This document shows, piece by piece, positions 27,693 through 36,778 of a stretch of 64,000 bases of DNA (position 1 is the first letter of the stretch; each line of letters begins with the position of its first letter). Source of the stretch: CAZSDP01 sp964605665 (GTDB lineage Bacteria > Planctomycetota > UBA8108 > UBA1146); the NCBI GenBank assembly GCA_964605665.1, contig CAZSDP010000008.1:82710-146709 (forward strand), in the 5' to 3' direction. Position numbers and translations under genes: made by a program. The notes under the pieces were generated by a model that searched no databases, was not told the DNA's origin, and saw only the letters and a program-made list of their open reading frames with translations.

Positions 27693-28574
27693 ATGAGTGC
27701 CCGTGAAGTCGGCCTCGAAACATACTTTCGTGACATCAACCGTTATTCGCTTTTGACCAAGGAGAGCGAACGAGAGCTCGCCATCAAAGTTCGAGCAGGA
27801 GATCCAGAAGCCAGAGACCAGATGGTCCGGTGCAACCTTCGTTTGGTCGTCAGCATCGCCAAACACTATGTGGATCGGGGACTCCCCCTCCTCGACCTGA
27901 TCGAGGAAGGAAACCTCGGACTGCTCAAGGCGGTGGAACGATTTGATCCAGCCGCTGAGTGTCGCTTCAGCACTTACGCGACTTGGTGGATCAAGCAATC
28001 GATCAAGCGAGCATTGATCGATACGGTCAAAGCAGTCCGTATTCCCTCCTACATGGTCGAGGTCATTTCGAAGTGGAAGAAGGCGGCCGCGAACCTCGCC
28101 ATCGAGTTGGGTCGTCCGCCGTTGTTTCATGAGATTGCCGAACGACTCGAGATTCCGATGGAGAACACCAAAATTATCCAGAGTGCCCTTCACGCTTCGA
28201 GCTCAGCCAGCCAGACGATTTCGATTGAGAACACCTGGAACATATCAGACGTTATCGAAGACAAGGCGCAACATCAGCCTCACTTCATCCTCACCCAAAA
28301 CCTCGAAGTCGAAACAGTCGAGAGCCTGATGTCGCTCCTCGAAGAGAGAGATGCGAAGATCTTGCGGATGCGCTACGGAATCGATAACGGTGATCCGATG
28401 ACGCTCAAAGAAATCGGAGAGCGGGTCAATCTATCGCGAGAGAGAGTTCGACAGATCGAGAACGACGCCCTCTCAAAGCTCTACATCATTCTGAATGCAA
28501 GCGGTGAAGAACGCGTAGAAAACGGGATCGACGAATTCAATCCAGAAGAGTACGAATTGAATCTGAACGAATAG
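27693..28574 (+). CDS. Sigma-70 family RNA polymerase sigma factor
   Basis: 293 residues with regions 1.2, 2, 3 and 4 and no region 1.1, so it is a group 2-like or compact primary-type sigma. Seen: GLETYFRDINRYSLLTKESE (1.2), RCNLRLVVSIAKHYVDRGLPLLDLIEEGNLGLLKAVERFD (2.1-2.2, split here for reading), CRFSTYATWWIKQSIKRAL (2.3-2.4), IPSYMVE (3.0), DAKILRMRYGI and LSRERVRQIENDAL (4.2). The C-terminus is acidic (DEFNPEEYELNLNE). Which promoters it serves cannot be told from the sequence; RpoD-like recognition residues are kept in 2.4 and 4.2. Confidence 0.92.
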   Translation: MSAREVGLETYFRDINRYSLLTKESERELAIKVRAGDPEARDQMVRCNLRLVVSIAKHYVDRGLPLLDLIEEGNLGLLKAVERFDPAAECRFSTYATWWIKQSIKRALIDTVKAVRIPSYMVEVISKWKKAAANLAIELGRPPLFHEIAERLEIPMENTKIIQSALHASSSASQTISIENTWNISDVIEDKAQHQPHFILTQNLEVETVESLMSLLEERDAKILRMRYGIDNGDPMTLKEIGERVNLSRERVRQIENDALSKLYIILNASGEERVENGIDEFNPEEYELNLNE

Positions 28575-28600
28575 CATTTCCCTTGTACTGAAATCATGAG

Positions 28601-28636
28601 AAGCGGCGTCGATTGTCAGAACAGTCGACGCCGCTT
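28601..28636 (+). terminator. Intrinsic terminator after the sigma factor gene
   Basis: 12-base arms AAGCGGCGTCGA / TCGACGCCGCTT with a 12-base loop, followed by TTTC. It begins 27 bases after the stop. Confidence 0.85.
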
Positions 28637-28947
28637 TTCATCGACTCCGTTCCAATCGCCGGAAGGGCCGGTCGAGAGCCCATATGACGCTCCTATAGCC
28701 TCGATCCGCAGATCTGCCCCGATCTTCCACTCTGGATTGACCCGCTGGGGCCGCCAATGACGATCTCCTGCAACAATCGTAGATTCCCTCCCTCGGATCC
28801 GATCCCGGTTCGAGCACGGCAGGTTACAATCTCCGGTCGGAAGTCCGAGCTCGGTCTCGATTCTGATGGAATGAGTCGAGATCGGAGGCGCTTGCGACAC
28901 CGCTTCGCTGGACCACTGACCTGAACTGCATAACGCTGGAAGATGCC
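28637..28947. other. Intergenic region upstream of apt
   Basis: About 310 bases. A minus-strand frame covering 28616-28900 could encode 94 residues, but it overlaps the terminator, has no ribosome site and matches nothing I know. The promoter of apt-tldD should lie in the last 100 bases; no clean -35/-10 pair is visible. Confidence 0.35.
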
Positions 28948-29472
28948 ATGACTCTCGATCTACGTGAATACATGCGCGACATCCCCGACTTCCCCAAGCC
29001 GGGAATTCTCTTCAAAGACATCACTCCCTTGCTCGGCAACCCCACCGCATTTCGCTCCGCGATCGAACAAATGAGCTCCCTCGTTTCCGAGCAGACTTTC
29101 GACATGATCGCCTCTCCGGAAGCGCGAGGATTCATCTTCGGAGCTCCCTTGGCGAGTCACATCGGTAAAGGATTCGTTCCGATACGAAAGCCGAACAAAT
29201 TGCCATCGACCACAACCTCCGTCACCTACGATCTCGAGTACGGGAGCGATACCGTGGAGATGCATAGTGACGGAGTAGAAGCAGGGCAGCGTGTACTCCT
29301 CGTCGACGACGTTCTGGCAACCGGTGGCACCATGGCTGCATGCCGTGAATTGGTTGAGAAGAGCGGTGGCACCGTGGTCGGCTGCCTCTTTCTGATGGAG
29401 CTCGCGTTTCTAGCAGGACGAGAGCGACTCACCGGGTTACCGATCTTTACCGTCCTGGAGGAATCCTCGTGA
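28948..29472 (+). CDS. apt: Adenine phosphoribosyltransferase
   Basis: Purine salvage enzyme making AMP from adenine and PRPP. 174 residues with the APT hallmarks: FPKPGILFKDITPLL near residue 15, SPEARGFIFGAPLA, VPIRKPNKLP, and the PRPP loop VLLVDDVLATGGTM. The protein is the usual length. The stop overlaps the next gene's GTG (GTGA), so it is translated together with the TldD-like protease, an unusual pairing. Confidence 0.95.
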   Translation: MTLDLREYMRDIPDFPKPGILFKDITPLLGNPTAFRSAIEQMSSLVSEQTFDMIASPEARGFIFGAPLASHIGKGFVPIRKPNKLPSTTTSVTYDLEYGSDTVEMHSDGVEAGQRVLLVDDVLATGGTMAACRELVEKSGGTVVGCLFLMELAFLAGRERLTGLPIFTVLEESS

Positions 29473-31178
29473 ACCGTAGCACCGCGCTGCGGATCATCGA
29501 GACTGCAGCTTCTGAAATCGATCGAGCTCTCGCAACGCTGACGCAGCGAAAGAACCCCTCTCTCTTCTACCTTTCTCACCTAATCCGAGAGGAAGAAGGA
29601 GTCTTCATCGAGGCGCGCCACGGAGCCATCTCTCGCGAGAGGAATGAAGTCAGGCGCAGCTGCCTTACCGACGCGCGGGTGGGAACGACGAAGAGAGATC
29701 AAGTCGCAGAGGGAGGCCTCCTCGACAACTCGACCGATGATGAGTCTTATGGCTACGTGTCTTTGCCGATCGGAAATGACCTCGACGCCCTGAGGCACGC
29801 TCTCTGGCGCTTGACCGATGCCCGTACGCGCGAAGCAGAAGATTCATGGCTTCGCAAACGCGCGAGTGAACTCACCTATCTCGATGTGAATCGACATCTC
29901 GGCGCGTTCGAATTGCGTCCTTCCCGCGAGCAATTGAAGTTCAGGAAACTACCCGACATCGACCTCGCTCACTGGAAACGCACCATCGAGCGGGCTTCCG
30001 CCATCGTCAAGAAGTACCCTTCGATCAAGAACAGCCACGTCGAGTTGCGAGCCAAGAACCAGACTCGGATCTTTGTGAACTCAGAGGGGACTCGACTGAT
30101 CGACCGTCGATCCTACTGGACTCTCGAAGCCTACCTTTGGCATCTCTCTCCAAAAGGGGACGGTCTTCCCTGGTCGATCGTGCACACCGCCAGTGACCCA
30201 GAAGAGTTGCCATCGCTACGAGCTTTCGAAAAGGAAATCGTCGAGCGTATCGAACTCCTCGAGGAGCTCGGCAATGCCCCCGTCGTGCGCAGCTATTCAG
30301 GACCGGTGCTACTCGAACCGATCCCCGCGGGACTTTTGATTCATGAAGCGCTCGGTCACCGCCTAGAAGGAAACCGGCTTCTCTCCCCAGGAGAAGGGCA
30401 GACCTTCCGGGACTCGATGGGAGAGGTTGTTCTCCCCGAGTTCCTGTCTCTGCGAGACGACCCCAGTCTCTCTACCCATCAAGGGACGAGCCTGATCGGC
30501 CACTACTCCTTTGACGATGAGGGGATCGAAGCACAAAACGCCTCTCTGATCGAGAACGGTCGACTTGTAGGGTTCCTCACGTCGCGCACGCCGATCTTCA
30601 AGAAGCACCAATCAAATGGACATGGTCGCTCGAGAACTCATGAACGGCCGATGAGCCGCATGGGAGTGACCATCCTTGAGAGTAACGCTGGGTATAGCGC
30701 GGAAGCGTTGCGCGCTCAGTTGATCGACGAAGTCAAGAAACAGAATCTCCCCTACGGCATCCGCATCATTCACGCATCAGGGGGTGAAACCGCCACGGAC
30801 GCATACAACTTCCAAGCATTTCTTGGAGAGATCAATCTCGCTTCACGGGTCTATCCCGATGGTCGAGAGGAACTGATCCGGGGGGTCAACTTTGTCGGAA
30901 CGCCCCTCAATGCGGTGCGTGGAATCGTCGCCTCGGGTAAAGAGAGCGAAGTGGACAACGCCTACTGCGGAGCGGAATCAGGATATGTCCCAGTGTCCAC
31001 CATCAGCCCAGCGTTGTTGGTGAAGCACCTAGAGCTTCAGAGCAAGTCAGAGACACCCTACACGCAATATCTCTATCCGATTCCTTGGGCCCACTCCGCG
31101 CAAAATAGCGGAGGAGCTCGGAGAAAAGCGACGCCGCGCAAGAAGCCAGCACGATCGGCAAGACGCTCAAAAGAGTGA
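29469..31178 (+). CDS. tldD: TldD/PmbA-family metalloprotease
   Basis: TldD-type zinc peptidase: the metal motif HEALGH (HExxxH) is followed by RLEGNRL. In E. coli TldD acts with TldE/PmbA in processing small peptides such as microcins and CcdA. The 569 residues exceed the usual ~480: an extended N-terminal domain and a basic C-terminal tail (GGARRKATPRKKPARSARR). The GTG at 29469 is preceded by GGAGG. No tldE/pmbA partner is adjacent, so the partner is elsewhere or the protein works alone. Confidence 0.9.
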   Translation: MNRSTALRIIETAASEIDRALATLTQRKNPSLFYLSHLIREEEGVFIEARHGAISRERNEVRRSCLTDARVGTTKRDQVAEGGLLDNSTDDESYGYVSLPIGNDLDALRHALWRLTDARTREAEDSWLRKRASELTYLDVNRHLGAFELRPSREQLKFRKLPDIDLAHWKRTIERASAIVKKYPSIKNSHVELRAKNQTRIFVNSEGTRLIDRRSYWTLEAYLWHLSPKGDGLPWSIVHTASDPEELPSLRAFEKEIVERIELLEELGNAPVVRSYSGPVLLEPIPAGLLIHEALGHRLEGNRLLSPGEGQTFRDSMGEVVLPEFLSLRDDPSLSTHQGTSLIGHYSFDDEGIEAQNASLIENGRLVGFLTSRTPIFKKHQSNGHGRSRTHERPMSRMGVTILESNAGYSAEALRAQLIDEVKKQNLPYGIRIIHASGGETATDAYNFQAFLGEINLASRVYPDGREELIRGVNFVGTPLNAVRGIVASGKESEVDNAYCGAESGYVPVSTISPALLVKHLELQSKSETPYTQYLYPIPWAHSAQNSGGARRKATPRKKPARSARRSKE

Positions 31179-31237
31179 TCGAGCCCACTAGAGAAACCGC
31201 TGTCGGTGCCTCGAGAATATCGAGTCGTCACCGGCCC

Positions 31238-32428
31238 CTATTGCAGGATGCCTCCACAATCGGGGAGCAAAGACCTGGCGATCTGGGTCATGAGAGCCCG
31301 GTTACTTCCCTCACCTACGCGGGTCACGAACAGATCGTTGTGATGCCGACTGAGGCCAAATTCATCGAGGCCTGCAACCCCTCCGCAGATCTCCATCGCT
31401 TCGACCAGCAAGTGGGAAGCGGCTCTCGAACTATCGATCTTCACTTTCGCAGCGCGTTCACGATCGACTAAGCCTCGGTCATATCGATCGAGTAGGTTCA
31501 TCAGCCAGGTGAGATTTCGGTCGAGAGCGAGATCCATCTCCAGAACCACATCCTGCACCCTCTGGAAGCGAGCGATCGGCGCGCCAAACTGCTCTCTCTC
31601 CTGAACATATTGACGAACGCGGTCGAGAGCAAATGCCAGCGAAGCGAGAGCGAGTCCGGCGATGAATAAGCGCCCTCCATTCAGGGTCGTCACCATCACC
31701 TTGAAGCCCTCGTTCAACTCACCAAGAATCTGCGCTTCCGTCACCTCGACTTGATCGAAGACGATCGAACCGGTCGACGACATCGTCCACACCGTCTTGC
31801 CCGACATTTCAGAGTAGTGAACGTTTGGATGATCCATCGGTACGATAAAACAGGTCGACCGATGACCGTTACGCCCCTCAGGATCGGTCAGCGCATGAAC
31901 GATCACGTGACTCGCCCACTTCGCATTCGTCGACCAGCACTTCTCACCACGGATTCGCCAGCCATTTCCATGGCGTTCTGCCACAACTTCGGGGTTCGCA
32001 GCATCTGAACCGCGCCCCGGCTCCGAAAGACCGAACACCACCATTCTTTTCCCCGCCGAGAGATCTGCGAGGTGCTCGGTTTTCTGCTCTTCGGTTCCAT
32101 AATTCAGGATCGGATTGACCCCCAACGAAACCGCTGCCCCCGGAGTAATCGCCACTGAGTGACTCTGATAACCGAGCGCGAGGCCGGCCAAAACCAGCTC
32201 GGTCAACCCCCCTCCCTGACCGCCATGCTCTTCTGGAACCGGCAATCCGAAGATCCCCATCTCACCGAGCTGTTCGATCACTTCTTCCGGTACATAGCCG
32301 CCGGCTCGTTCCCAACCGAGAAGCTTGGGACCGAGTTCGCGATCAGCGAACTCAGCGACCGCCTGGTAAAACTCGAAGCGGTCCTCACTGATGAGGTTGG
32401 AAAGATAGAGATCAATCTGGCGACTCAT
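31238..32428 (-). CDS. Acyl-CoA dehydrogenase family protein
   Basis: FAD enzyme of 396 residues with the normal three-part fold: helical N-domain, middle beta domain with FGLSEPGRGSDAANP and TNAKWASHVIV, and C-terminal helical domain with REQFGAPIARFQRVQD and VTRVGEGSNRALMTQIARSLL, whose Glu in GEGSN is the expected catalytic base. The start is the ATG at 32428; the frame runs on to 32509 without family similarity. Chain-length preference cannot be read. No beta-oxidation partners are adjacent; it faces tldD with about 60 bases between stops. Confidence 0.93.
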   Translation of the reverse strand: MSRQIDLYLSNLISEDRFEFYQAVAEFADRELGPKLLGWERAGGYVPEEVIEQLGEMGIFGLPVPEEHGGQGGGLTELVLAGLALGYQSHSVAITPGAAVSLGVNPILNYGTEEQKTEHLADLSAGKRMVVFGLSEPGRGSDAANPEVVAERHGNGWRIRGEKCWSTNAKWASHVIVHALTDPEGRNGHRSTCFIVPMDHPNVHYSEMSGKTVWTMSSTGSIVFDQVEVTEAQILGELNEGFKVMVTTLNGGRLFIAGLALASLAFALDRVRQYVQEREQFGAPIARFQRVQDVVLEMDLALDRNLTWLMNLLDRYDRGLVDRERAAKVKIDSSRAASHLLVEAMEICGGVAGLDEFGLSRHHNDLFVTRVGEGSNRALMTQIARSLLPDCGGILQ

Positions 32429-32602
32429 GACCCAAGGTGTCCCTTCGAAGGAGGATGCGAGGCATTCAGATCGGACGGTGACGGGCTGGAGAAATTCAAA
32501 GGAGTGCACATCGCGAAGGAGAGGAATCTAGCAAGCTCGCGCCCAACTCTCAACCGCACCCGATCATCGAGAGCCGATCGGTGGAGCATTCGCTTCTGTC
32601 AA

Positions 32603-35395
32603 TCAATCGCGAGAGTCCGGCGAAGAGGAAGAAGCACGGTTTCCCGGCGAATGCGCGCTGGAAGAGCCGATCTTCTCTTCTCGCGGTTCCTTGTCATCGG
32701 CAGCGATCCGATCTCCAAACCGCCCATCGTCACTCAATCCTGCTCCCCCCCCAGCAACGGGAGGAGCCAGCGGTCCCCGTGGACGTGGATCGCTGGTGAA
32801 GATCCGTTTCCAGAGAGTCCACTGGCCGGGAATCTCGGCCAGACCGCGACGGTGGTTCTCCGCTCCGATCTCGAAGACGAGCTTCCACTGTCGGAAGAGG
32901 ACTCGATAGGCATGGACGAGACGATGTCGCGGATCGTAGATCGCGGTCGCCTCTGAAGAGACTCCATTCAGTTCGATAATGCGGAGCCCCTGTCCATTCT
33001 GGAATGCCGTCAAGTCCGGGACTCGGATGTCATATCGTCCGAAGCAGAAACCCCCTCGGAACTGCTGGCTGACTCGATCGATCTCCTCCTCCAGCTCTGG
33101 GGTGATCAGATCATCGCCATCGAGAAACACCGATCCCAAGGCATGAGTCCCGACATCGATGAGAGGAATTCGTTCACCCGCTTCGGGAACTTCATAGGCA
33201 CGTTCACCAAATCGGGCGAGGTACTTCTCCGACATCGGAAGCGCGACTCGATCCTCGAGAATCAACTGCTCAATCGTCCGAACGCCATCTCCGGTCAACT
33301 CGGGGAAACGCTTGTCGGTGATCGAGAAAATCCTCCCGCGAGGCTCCTCCGGGCGACGAACGTAGAAGACCCCGAACTCGAGACCAGGAACGAATTCCTG
33401 AACGATGGAGGGGAGAGGGTGACGTTCGAGATAGTCGCGCAACTGCGTGGCATCGTGAAGAATCGCCACCCCCGAACCGCGCTCGCCCGCATCGGGCTTC
33501 ACTACGATCGGCCACGCCAGTCGATGGATCTCCTGGAAACTCCGCACCATCGATACCCGTTCATCGACGGAGAGATCTGCGGGGATCATCTTCCAGCGAG
33601 CCACCGCTTCTCCCGCCGGTTCCAATCCGGTGAGAATCTCGGACTTCGATTCCCCGATAAATCCACCATGTTCGATCCCCGGGTTGGCGCAAGCGAAGAT
33701 CGTCATGCTCCGGAAGCGAATCATCTGCGTCACGACATACATCACCATCGGAGGGTAAAAAACCCACGTCGGCCAATACTCGTATCGCTTGAACCGGAGC
33801 CAGCGCCGCACCAGCCCGCGCCGACCGCGGTAGGTGAAGAGCGGCACAATGCACTTCCAGATCACCAACAGTAACGCAATCTCTCCGAGCAGCACCAACC
33901 CGGCCGCTCCTTGCATCGATAGCGCCCAGTCGAGCACCGGACGTCCGACAATCGCACCGAGCCCGACTGCGGCGGGCGTCCAGATCAGAATTGCGAGAAG
34001 GAAATAACCGAGGAACCACCAGAAGCGCGTCGGAAGGCAACCTGCCGCAAGATAAGTGGGAACTCGAAGTCCGGGGGTGAAGCGACTCGCAAAGATCACG
34101 ATCGCCCCCTGACGATCGAGCCAAGCCCCAGCCCTCTGAAGCCTCTCCTCATTGACCCACCAACGGAACGGTGCGATCGACACCACTCGGCGCCCGACCA
34201 CTCGTCCGATCAAGAACAAACCCACGTCGCCCAAGAGAATTCCCAGCGAACAGCCGAGGACTGCCGAGAAAAACGAGATCGTCCCATTGGCGACGAGCAA
34301 GCCTCCTCCGAGACACGCAAGATCCTCACTGACCAATGTCGCGGCGGCGAGGAGAAGGAGCATCACGAACCAACTCATGCCAGAAACGGGAGGAACCTGA
34401 CTGCGATCGAAGGGGCGCTTCGCCGCGGTGACACGAACGAGATCCGCCTCCGCACGCCTCGGTGCTTCTCCCATTTCAACGCGTGCGATGAAATCGAGGA
34501 TCGGCACCACGACCGAGTCGGGGGCGCGCAAGCAGGTGATATGCCCCCCGGCAAATTCGACCCACTCGCTCTGCGGAACCAACCGATGGTGCTCCTGAGC
34601 TGCGGCGAGGGGGACGAGAGAGTCACGATCGCCGTGAACGATCAACATCGGCGCTTCGAACTTTTCGAGGATCGATCGGAGAGGTCGTTGATCGCTGTCG
34701 AAGAAGTTGCGGGCGTACCCTTTGCCGATCACCGCTCCATCCCAAGCACCGAAGTGGGGAACGACATTTCGCGCCAGCGCCAACGCTCCCAACTGAAGCG
34801 CGTGAACCGCATGATTCAGGTGGAAATCACCGAGCAATTCGAATTCTTGCACACCGATCGAAGCGAGCAACGTGAGCGACTGCACTCGCTCGGGATCGAG
34901 GTGAACGAGCTCCAGCCCGACGCCCCCTCCCATGCTGTATCCGACCAAGTGAGCTTCAGAAACCTGAAGGTGATCGAGAAGTCGCTGTAGATAGACCGCA
35001 TGGGCTCGGATCGAGTAATCAGCAATTTCGGCAGTGGAGCGTCCCAGACCGGGAAGATCGGGGGAGATTACCCGAACCGATGCCGCAAGGCGATCCGCCA
35101 ACGTCGTCATCGCAGTTGAAGCCACCGGGCTTCCGTGGATCAGTACGACCACCGGAGCTCCCTCGACCGGGCCCTGGTCGGTGAAAGCGAACTCGATCTG
35201 ACGATCGATCGGAACGCCACGATCGACTTCGGGGGTGATGAAGCTGCTCTGCTCCGGGCGGAGCACGACCGCCGTTGGCGCGCCCCACCGCACCAAGGTG
35301 CTCGCCAGTAAGAGCAGTAGATAGAGAAGAAAGAGCGTCTTCAGTCTCAAGATCAAAGGCTCCAGCTCGTCGCGATTGAGGGACCTCTCGACCAA
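32603..35395 (-). CDS. Three-domain membrane protein: alpha/beta hydrolase - DedA/VTT - ATP-grasp
   Basis: 930 residues. N-terminal membrane helix (about 20-37), alpha/beta-hydrolase domain (about 60-310: oxyanion loop LIHGSPV, nucleophile elbow GYSMGG, late Asp in GDRDSLVP and His in GGHITC), DedA/VTT membrane domain (about 345-560, with ASRFTPGLRVPTYLAAG), then an ATP-grasp-like domain (about 590-860: WPIVVKPDAGERGSGV, IVQEFVPGLEFGVFYVRRP, RIIELNGVSSEATAIYD). The tail is low-complexity Ser/Arg. The start appears to be TTG at 35395, since an in-frame stop lies two codons upstream and the next Met is inside the hydrolase; no ribosome site is visible. Possibly a lipid or cell-envelope enzyme; substrate unknown. 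Confidence 0.82.
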   Translation of the reverse strand: MVERSLNRDELEPLILRLKTLFLLYLLLLLASTLVRWGAPTAVVLRPEQSSFITPEVDRGVPIDRQIEFAFTDQGPVEGAPVVVLIHGSPVASTAMTTLADRLAASVRVISPDLPGLGRSTAEIADYSIRAHAVYLQRLLDHLQVSEAHLVGYSMGGGVGLELVHLDPERVQSLTLLASIGVQEFELLGDFHLNHAVHALQLGALALARNVVPHFGAWDGAVIGKGYARNFFDSDQRPLRSILEKFEAPMLIVHGDRDSLVPLAAAQEHHRLVPQSEWVEFAGGHITCLRAPDSVVVPILDFIARVEMGEAPRRAEADLVRVTAAKRPFDRSQVPPVSGMSWFVMLLLLAAATLVSEDLACLGGGLLVANGTISFFSAVLGCSLGILLGDVGLFLIGRVVGRRVVSIAPFRWWVNEERLQRAGAWLDRQGAIVIFASRFTPGLRVPTYLAAGCLPTRFWWFLGYFLLAILIWTPAAVGLGAIVGRPVLDWALSMQGAAGLVLLGEIALLLVIWKCIVPLFTYRGRRGLVRRWLRFKRYEYWPTWVFYPPMVMYVVTQMIRFRSMTIFACANPGIEHGGFIGESKSEILTGLEPAGEAVARWKMIPADLSVDERVSMVRSFQEIHRLAWPIVVKPDAGERGSGVAILHDATQLRDYLERHPLPSIVQEFVPGLEFGVFYVRRPEEPRGRIFSITDKRFPELTGDGVRTIEQLILEDRVALPMSEKYLARFGERAYEVPEAGERIPLIDVGTHALGSVFLDGDDLITPELEEEIDRVSQQFRGGFCFGRYDIRVPDLTAFQNGQGLRIIELNGVSSEATAIYDPRHRLVHAYRVLFRQWKLVFEIGAENHRRGLAEIPGQWTLWKRIFTSDPRPRGPLAPPVAGGGAGLSDDGRFGDRIAADDKEPREEKIGSSSAHSPGNRASSSSPDSRD

Positions 35396-35573
35396 CCGTC
35401 ATCGAGGGATGCGAAATGAGTGAGAAAGGGAATCAGAGAACAGGCAGAAATTGCCGACCTGATCGCAGCGAGTCGACCGCCCTGGGCGAAACTCCATCGA
35501 ACTCTCGACTCTGCCCGATTCTCCGTGGCCCAAACCGGTGGAACTCTACTCTCTGCCCCAGTCTTCACGGAAC

Positions 35574-35618
35574 CTGACTCTACCGTGCCTAACGCTACCG
35601 TGCCTGACTTTACCGAGC
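35574..35618. repeat. 15-bp imperfect tandem repeat
   Basis: Three clear units (CTGACTCTACCGTGC, CTAACGCTACCGTGC, CTGACTTTACCGAGC), fading for another one or two units to about 35648. Shares TACCGTGCCT with the repeat before groES. Confidence 0.75.
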
Positions 35619-35894
35619 CCAAGTTACCCATACCGAACTCTGACGTGACAGACTTCAACGCCGAGCTAATCGAATTGTCGCGCTCCTCGGTCCCTCCGCG
35701 AAGAACGGGGCTCGCTGGAGATCGAAATCCTGATTCCATCACTCCCTCGATTTTTTGTGATCCACCACCACAAATGGGGTCATCCCTCTATATTCTGCCC
35801 TGAGAGCCGATCAGACCCTCTTGAGGGAAAGCCGCCCCGCAAAACAGTTTGCAACTAGGAGCGCGGAGTCCCTTGAGTTCCTGAGCGATCGTGC

Positions 35895-35974
35895 GCAGCA
35901 TACAGTGTCCGCAGCATACAGTGTCCGCAGCATACAGTGTCCGCAGCATACAGTGTCCGCAGCATACAGTGTCC
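35895..35974. repeat. 16-bp perfect tandem repeat, five copies
   Basis: Unit GCAGCATACAGTGTCC repeated five times without a mismatch, then a partial GCAGC. It stands about 190 bases before the DinB-like ATG. The absence of decay suggests recent expansion or active maintenance. Confidence 0.97.
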
Positions 35975-36163
35975 GCAGCGGCTCGCAGACTCCGTGGGCA
36001 AGAAAACTGCCGACGGGTCGGTGGTCCCCTACCCGGGGGGGATCGATCGAACCTGCCGCCGAGATCGGGCCGGACCTCGACCGGAGATCGCTCGATTGAG
36101 GCATTCCTCGGCCCTTTCTCAAGTTAGCCGGCTTGGACCCCACTCTCGGAGAGTGACGAGATC

Positions 36164-36748
36164 ATGAAGCAACGATCGAATCGGACCGGCACCGTCTCGG
36201 TGGATTCCCTGCCACCTTCCCTAAGAGGGTGCGTCATCGCCTTGGAGCGGTGCCTAGAGCTGATCCACGAGATTGATGATCACACCTTTCAGGCCCCGAG
36301 TGCTGGACACGGGACGGTCGGGGCCCATCTCCGACATTGCATCGAGTACTTCCGTTGTTTCCTCGCCGAGGAACAGACGGGCTGGGTTGAGTACGATGCG
36401 CGGGAGCGCGATCCAGAACTCGAGGTGAGTCGCCCCTTGTCTCAACAAGCGATTGAGGACCTCATCGTAGACCTCAGCGATCGCGGGAATCGAGATCTCG
36501 ACCGGCAAGTACGGATTCGCCAATCTCTCGCCCCGGACTGCCCCGCGGAAGAGGTCCAAAGTACGGTGCGCCGAGAGTGGATGAGCCTGTCCGATCACAC
36601 GATCCATCACCTCGCAATCATCACTCAGCTGGTCTCCGGCGTTCCCCGGGAGTCAGAGCACTCGGTCACCGAACTGGGGGTCGCATTTTCGACCCAAGCC
36701 CATCGGGCCGCGATCAGCAGTTCAGAGGATCGAGTCCAACGACGCTGA
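36164..36748 (+). CDS. DinB-like (YfiT type) metal-binding protein
   Basis: 194 residues forming a predicted four-helix bundle. The candidate metal ligands are His in GAHLRHCIEYF and the pair in DHTIHHLAII, the DinB-superfamily arrangement. Members include thiol-dependent S-transferases such as bacillithiol transferases, but the substrate here is unknown. The ATG at 36164 has GGAGAG at a slightly long spacing. Followed by the TANGO2-like gene after about 30 bases, probably one transcript. Confidence 0.72.
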   Translation: MKQRSNRTGTVSVDSLPPSLRGCVIALERCLELIHEIDDHTFQAPSAGHGTVGAHLRHCIEYFRCFLAEEQTGWVEYDARERDPELEVSRPLSQQAIEDLIVDLSDRGNRDLDRQVRIRQSLAPDCPAEEVQSTVRREWMSLSDHTIHHLAIITQLVSGVPRESEHSVTELGVAFSTQAHRAAISSSEDRVQRR

Positions 36749-36778
36749 TCTTCCGTAGCGGCAGGATCTTCCAAGAGC

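Larger units (their letters stand above)
35396..36163. other. Long divergent intergenic region with two repeat arrays
   Basis: 768 bases between the fusion gene (minus) and the DinB-like gene (plus). Frames at 35420-35803 (+) and 35353-35742 (-) exist but run through the 15-bp repeat and have no family similarity. Both promoters must lie here. Confidence 0.5.

Noticed and set aside
28616..28900. A 94-residue minus-strand frame before apt
   Set aside because: It overlaps the sigma-factor terminator and has no start signals or recognisable domain.
35420..35803. A 127-residue plus-strand frame with 5-residue repeats
   Set aside because: Its repeats come from the 15-bp DNA repeat, which is a multiple of three; no start signal and no similarity elsewhere in the frame.
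35881..35980. CRISPR or iteron origin in the 16-bp repeats
   Set aside because: No spacers, and no dnaA, repA or DnaA-box cluster nearby; five perfect copies alone do not make an origin.
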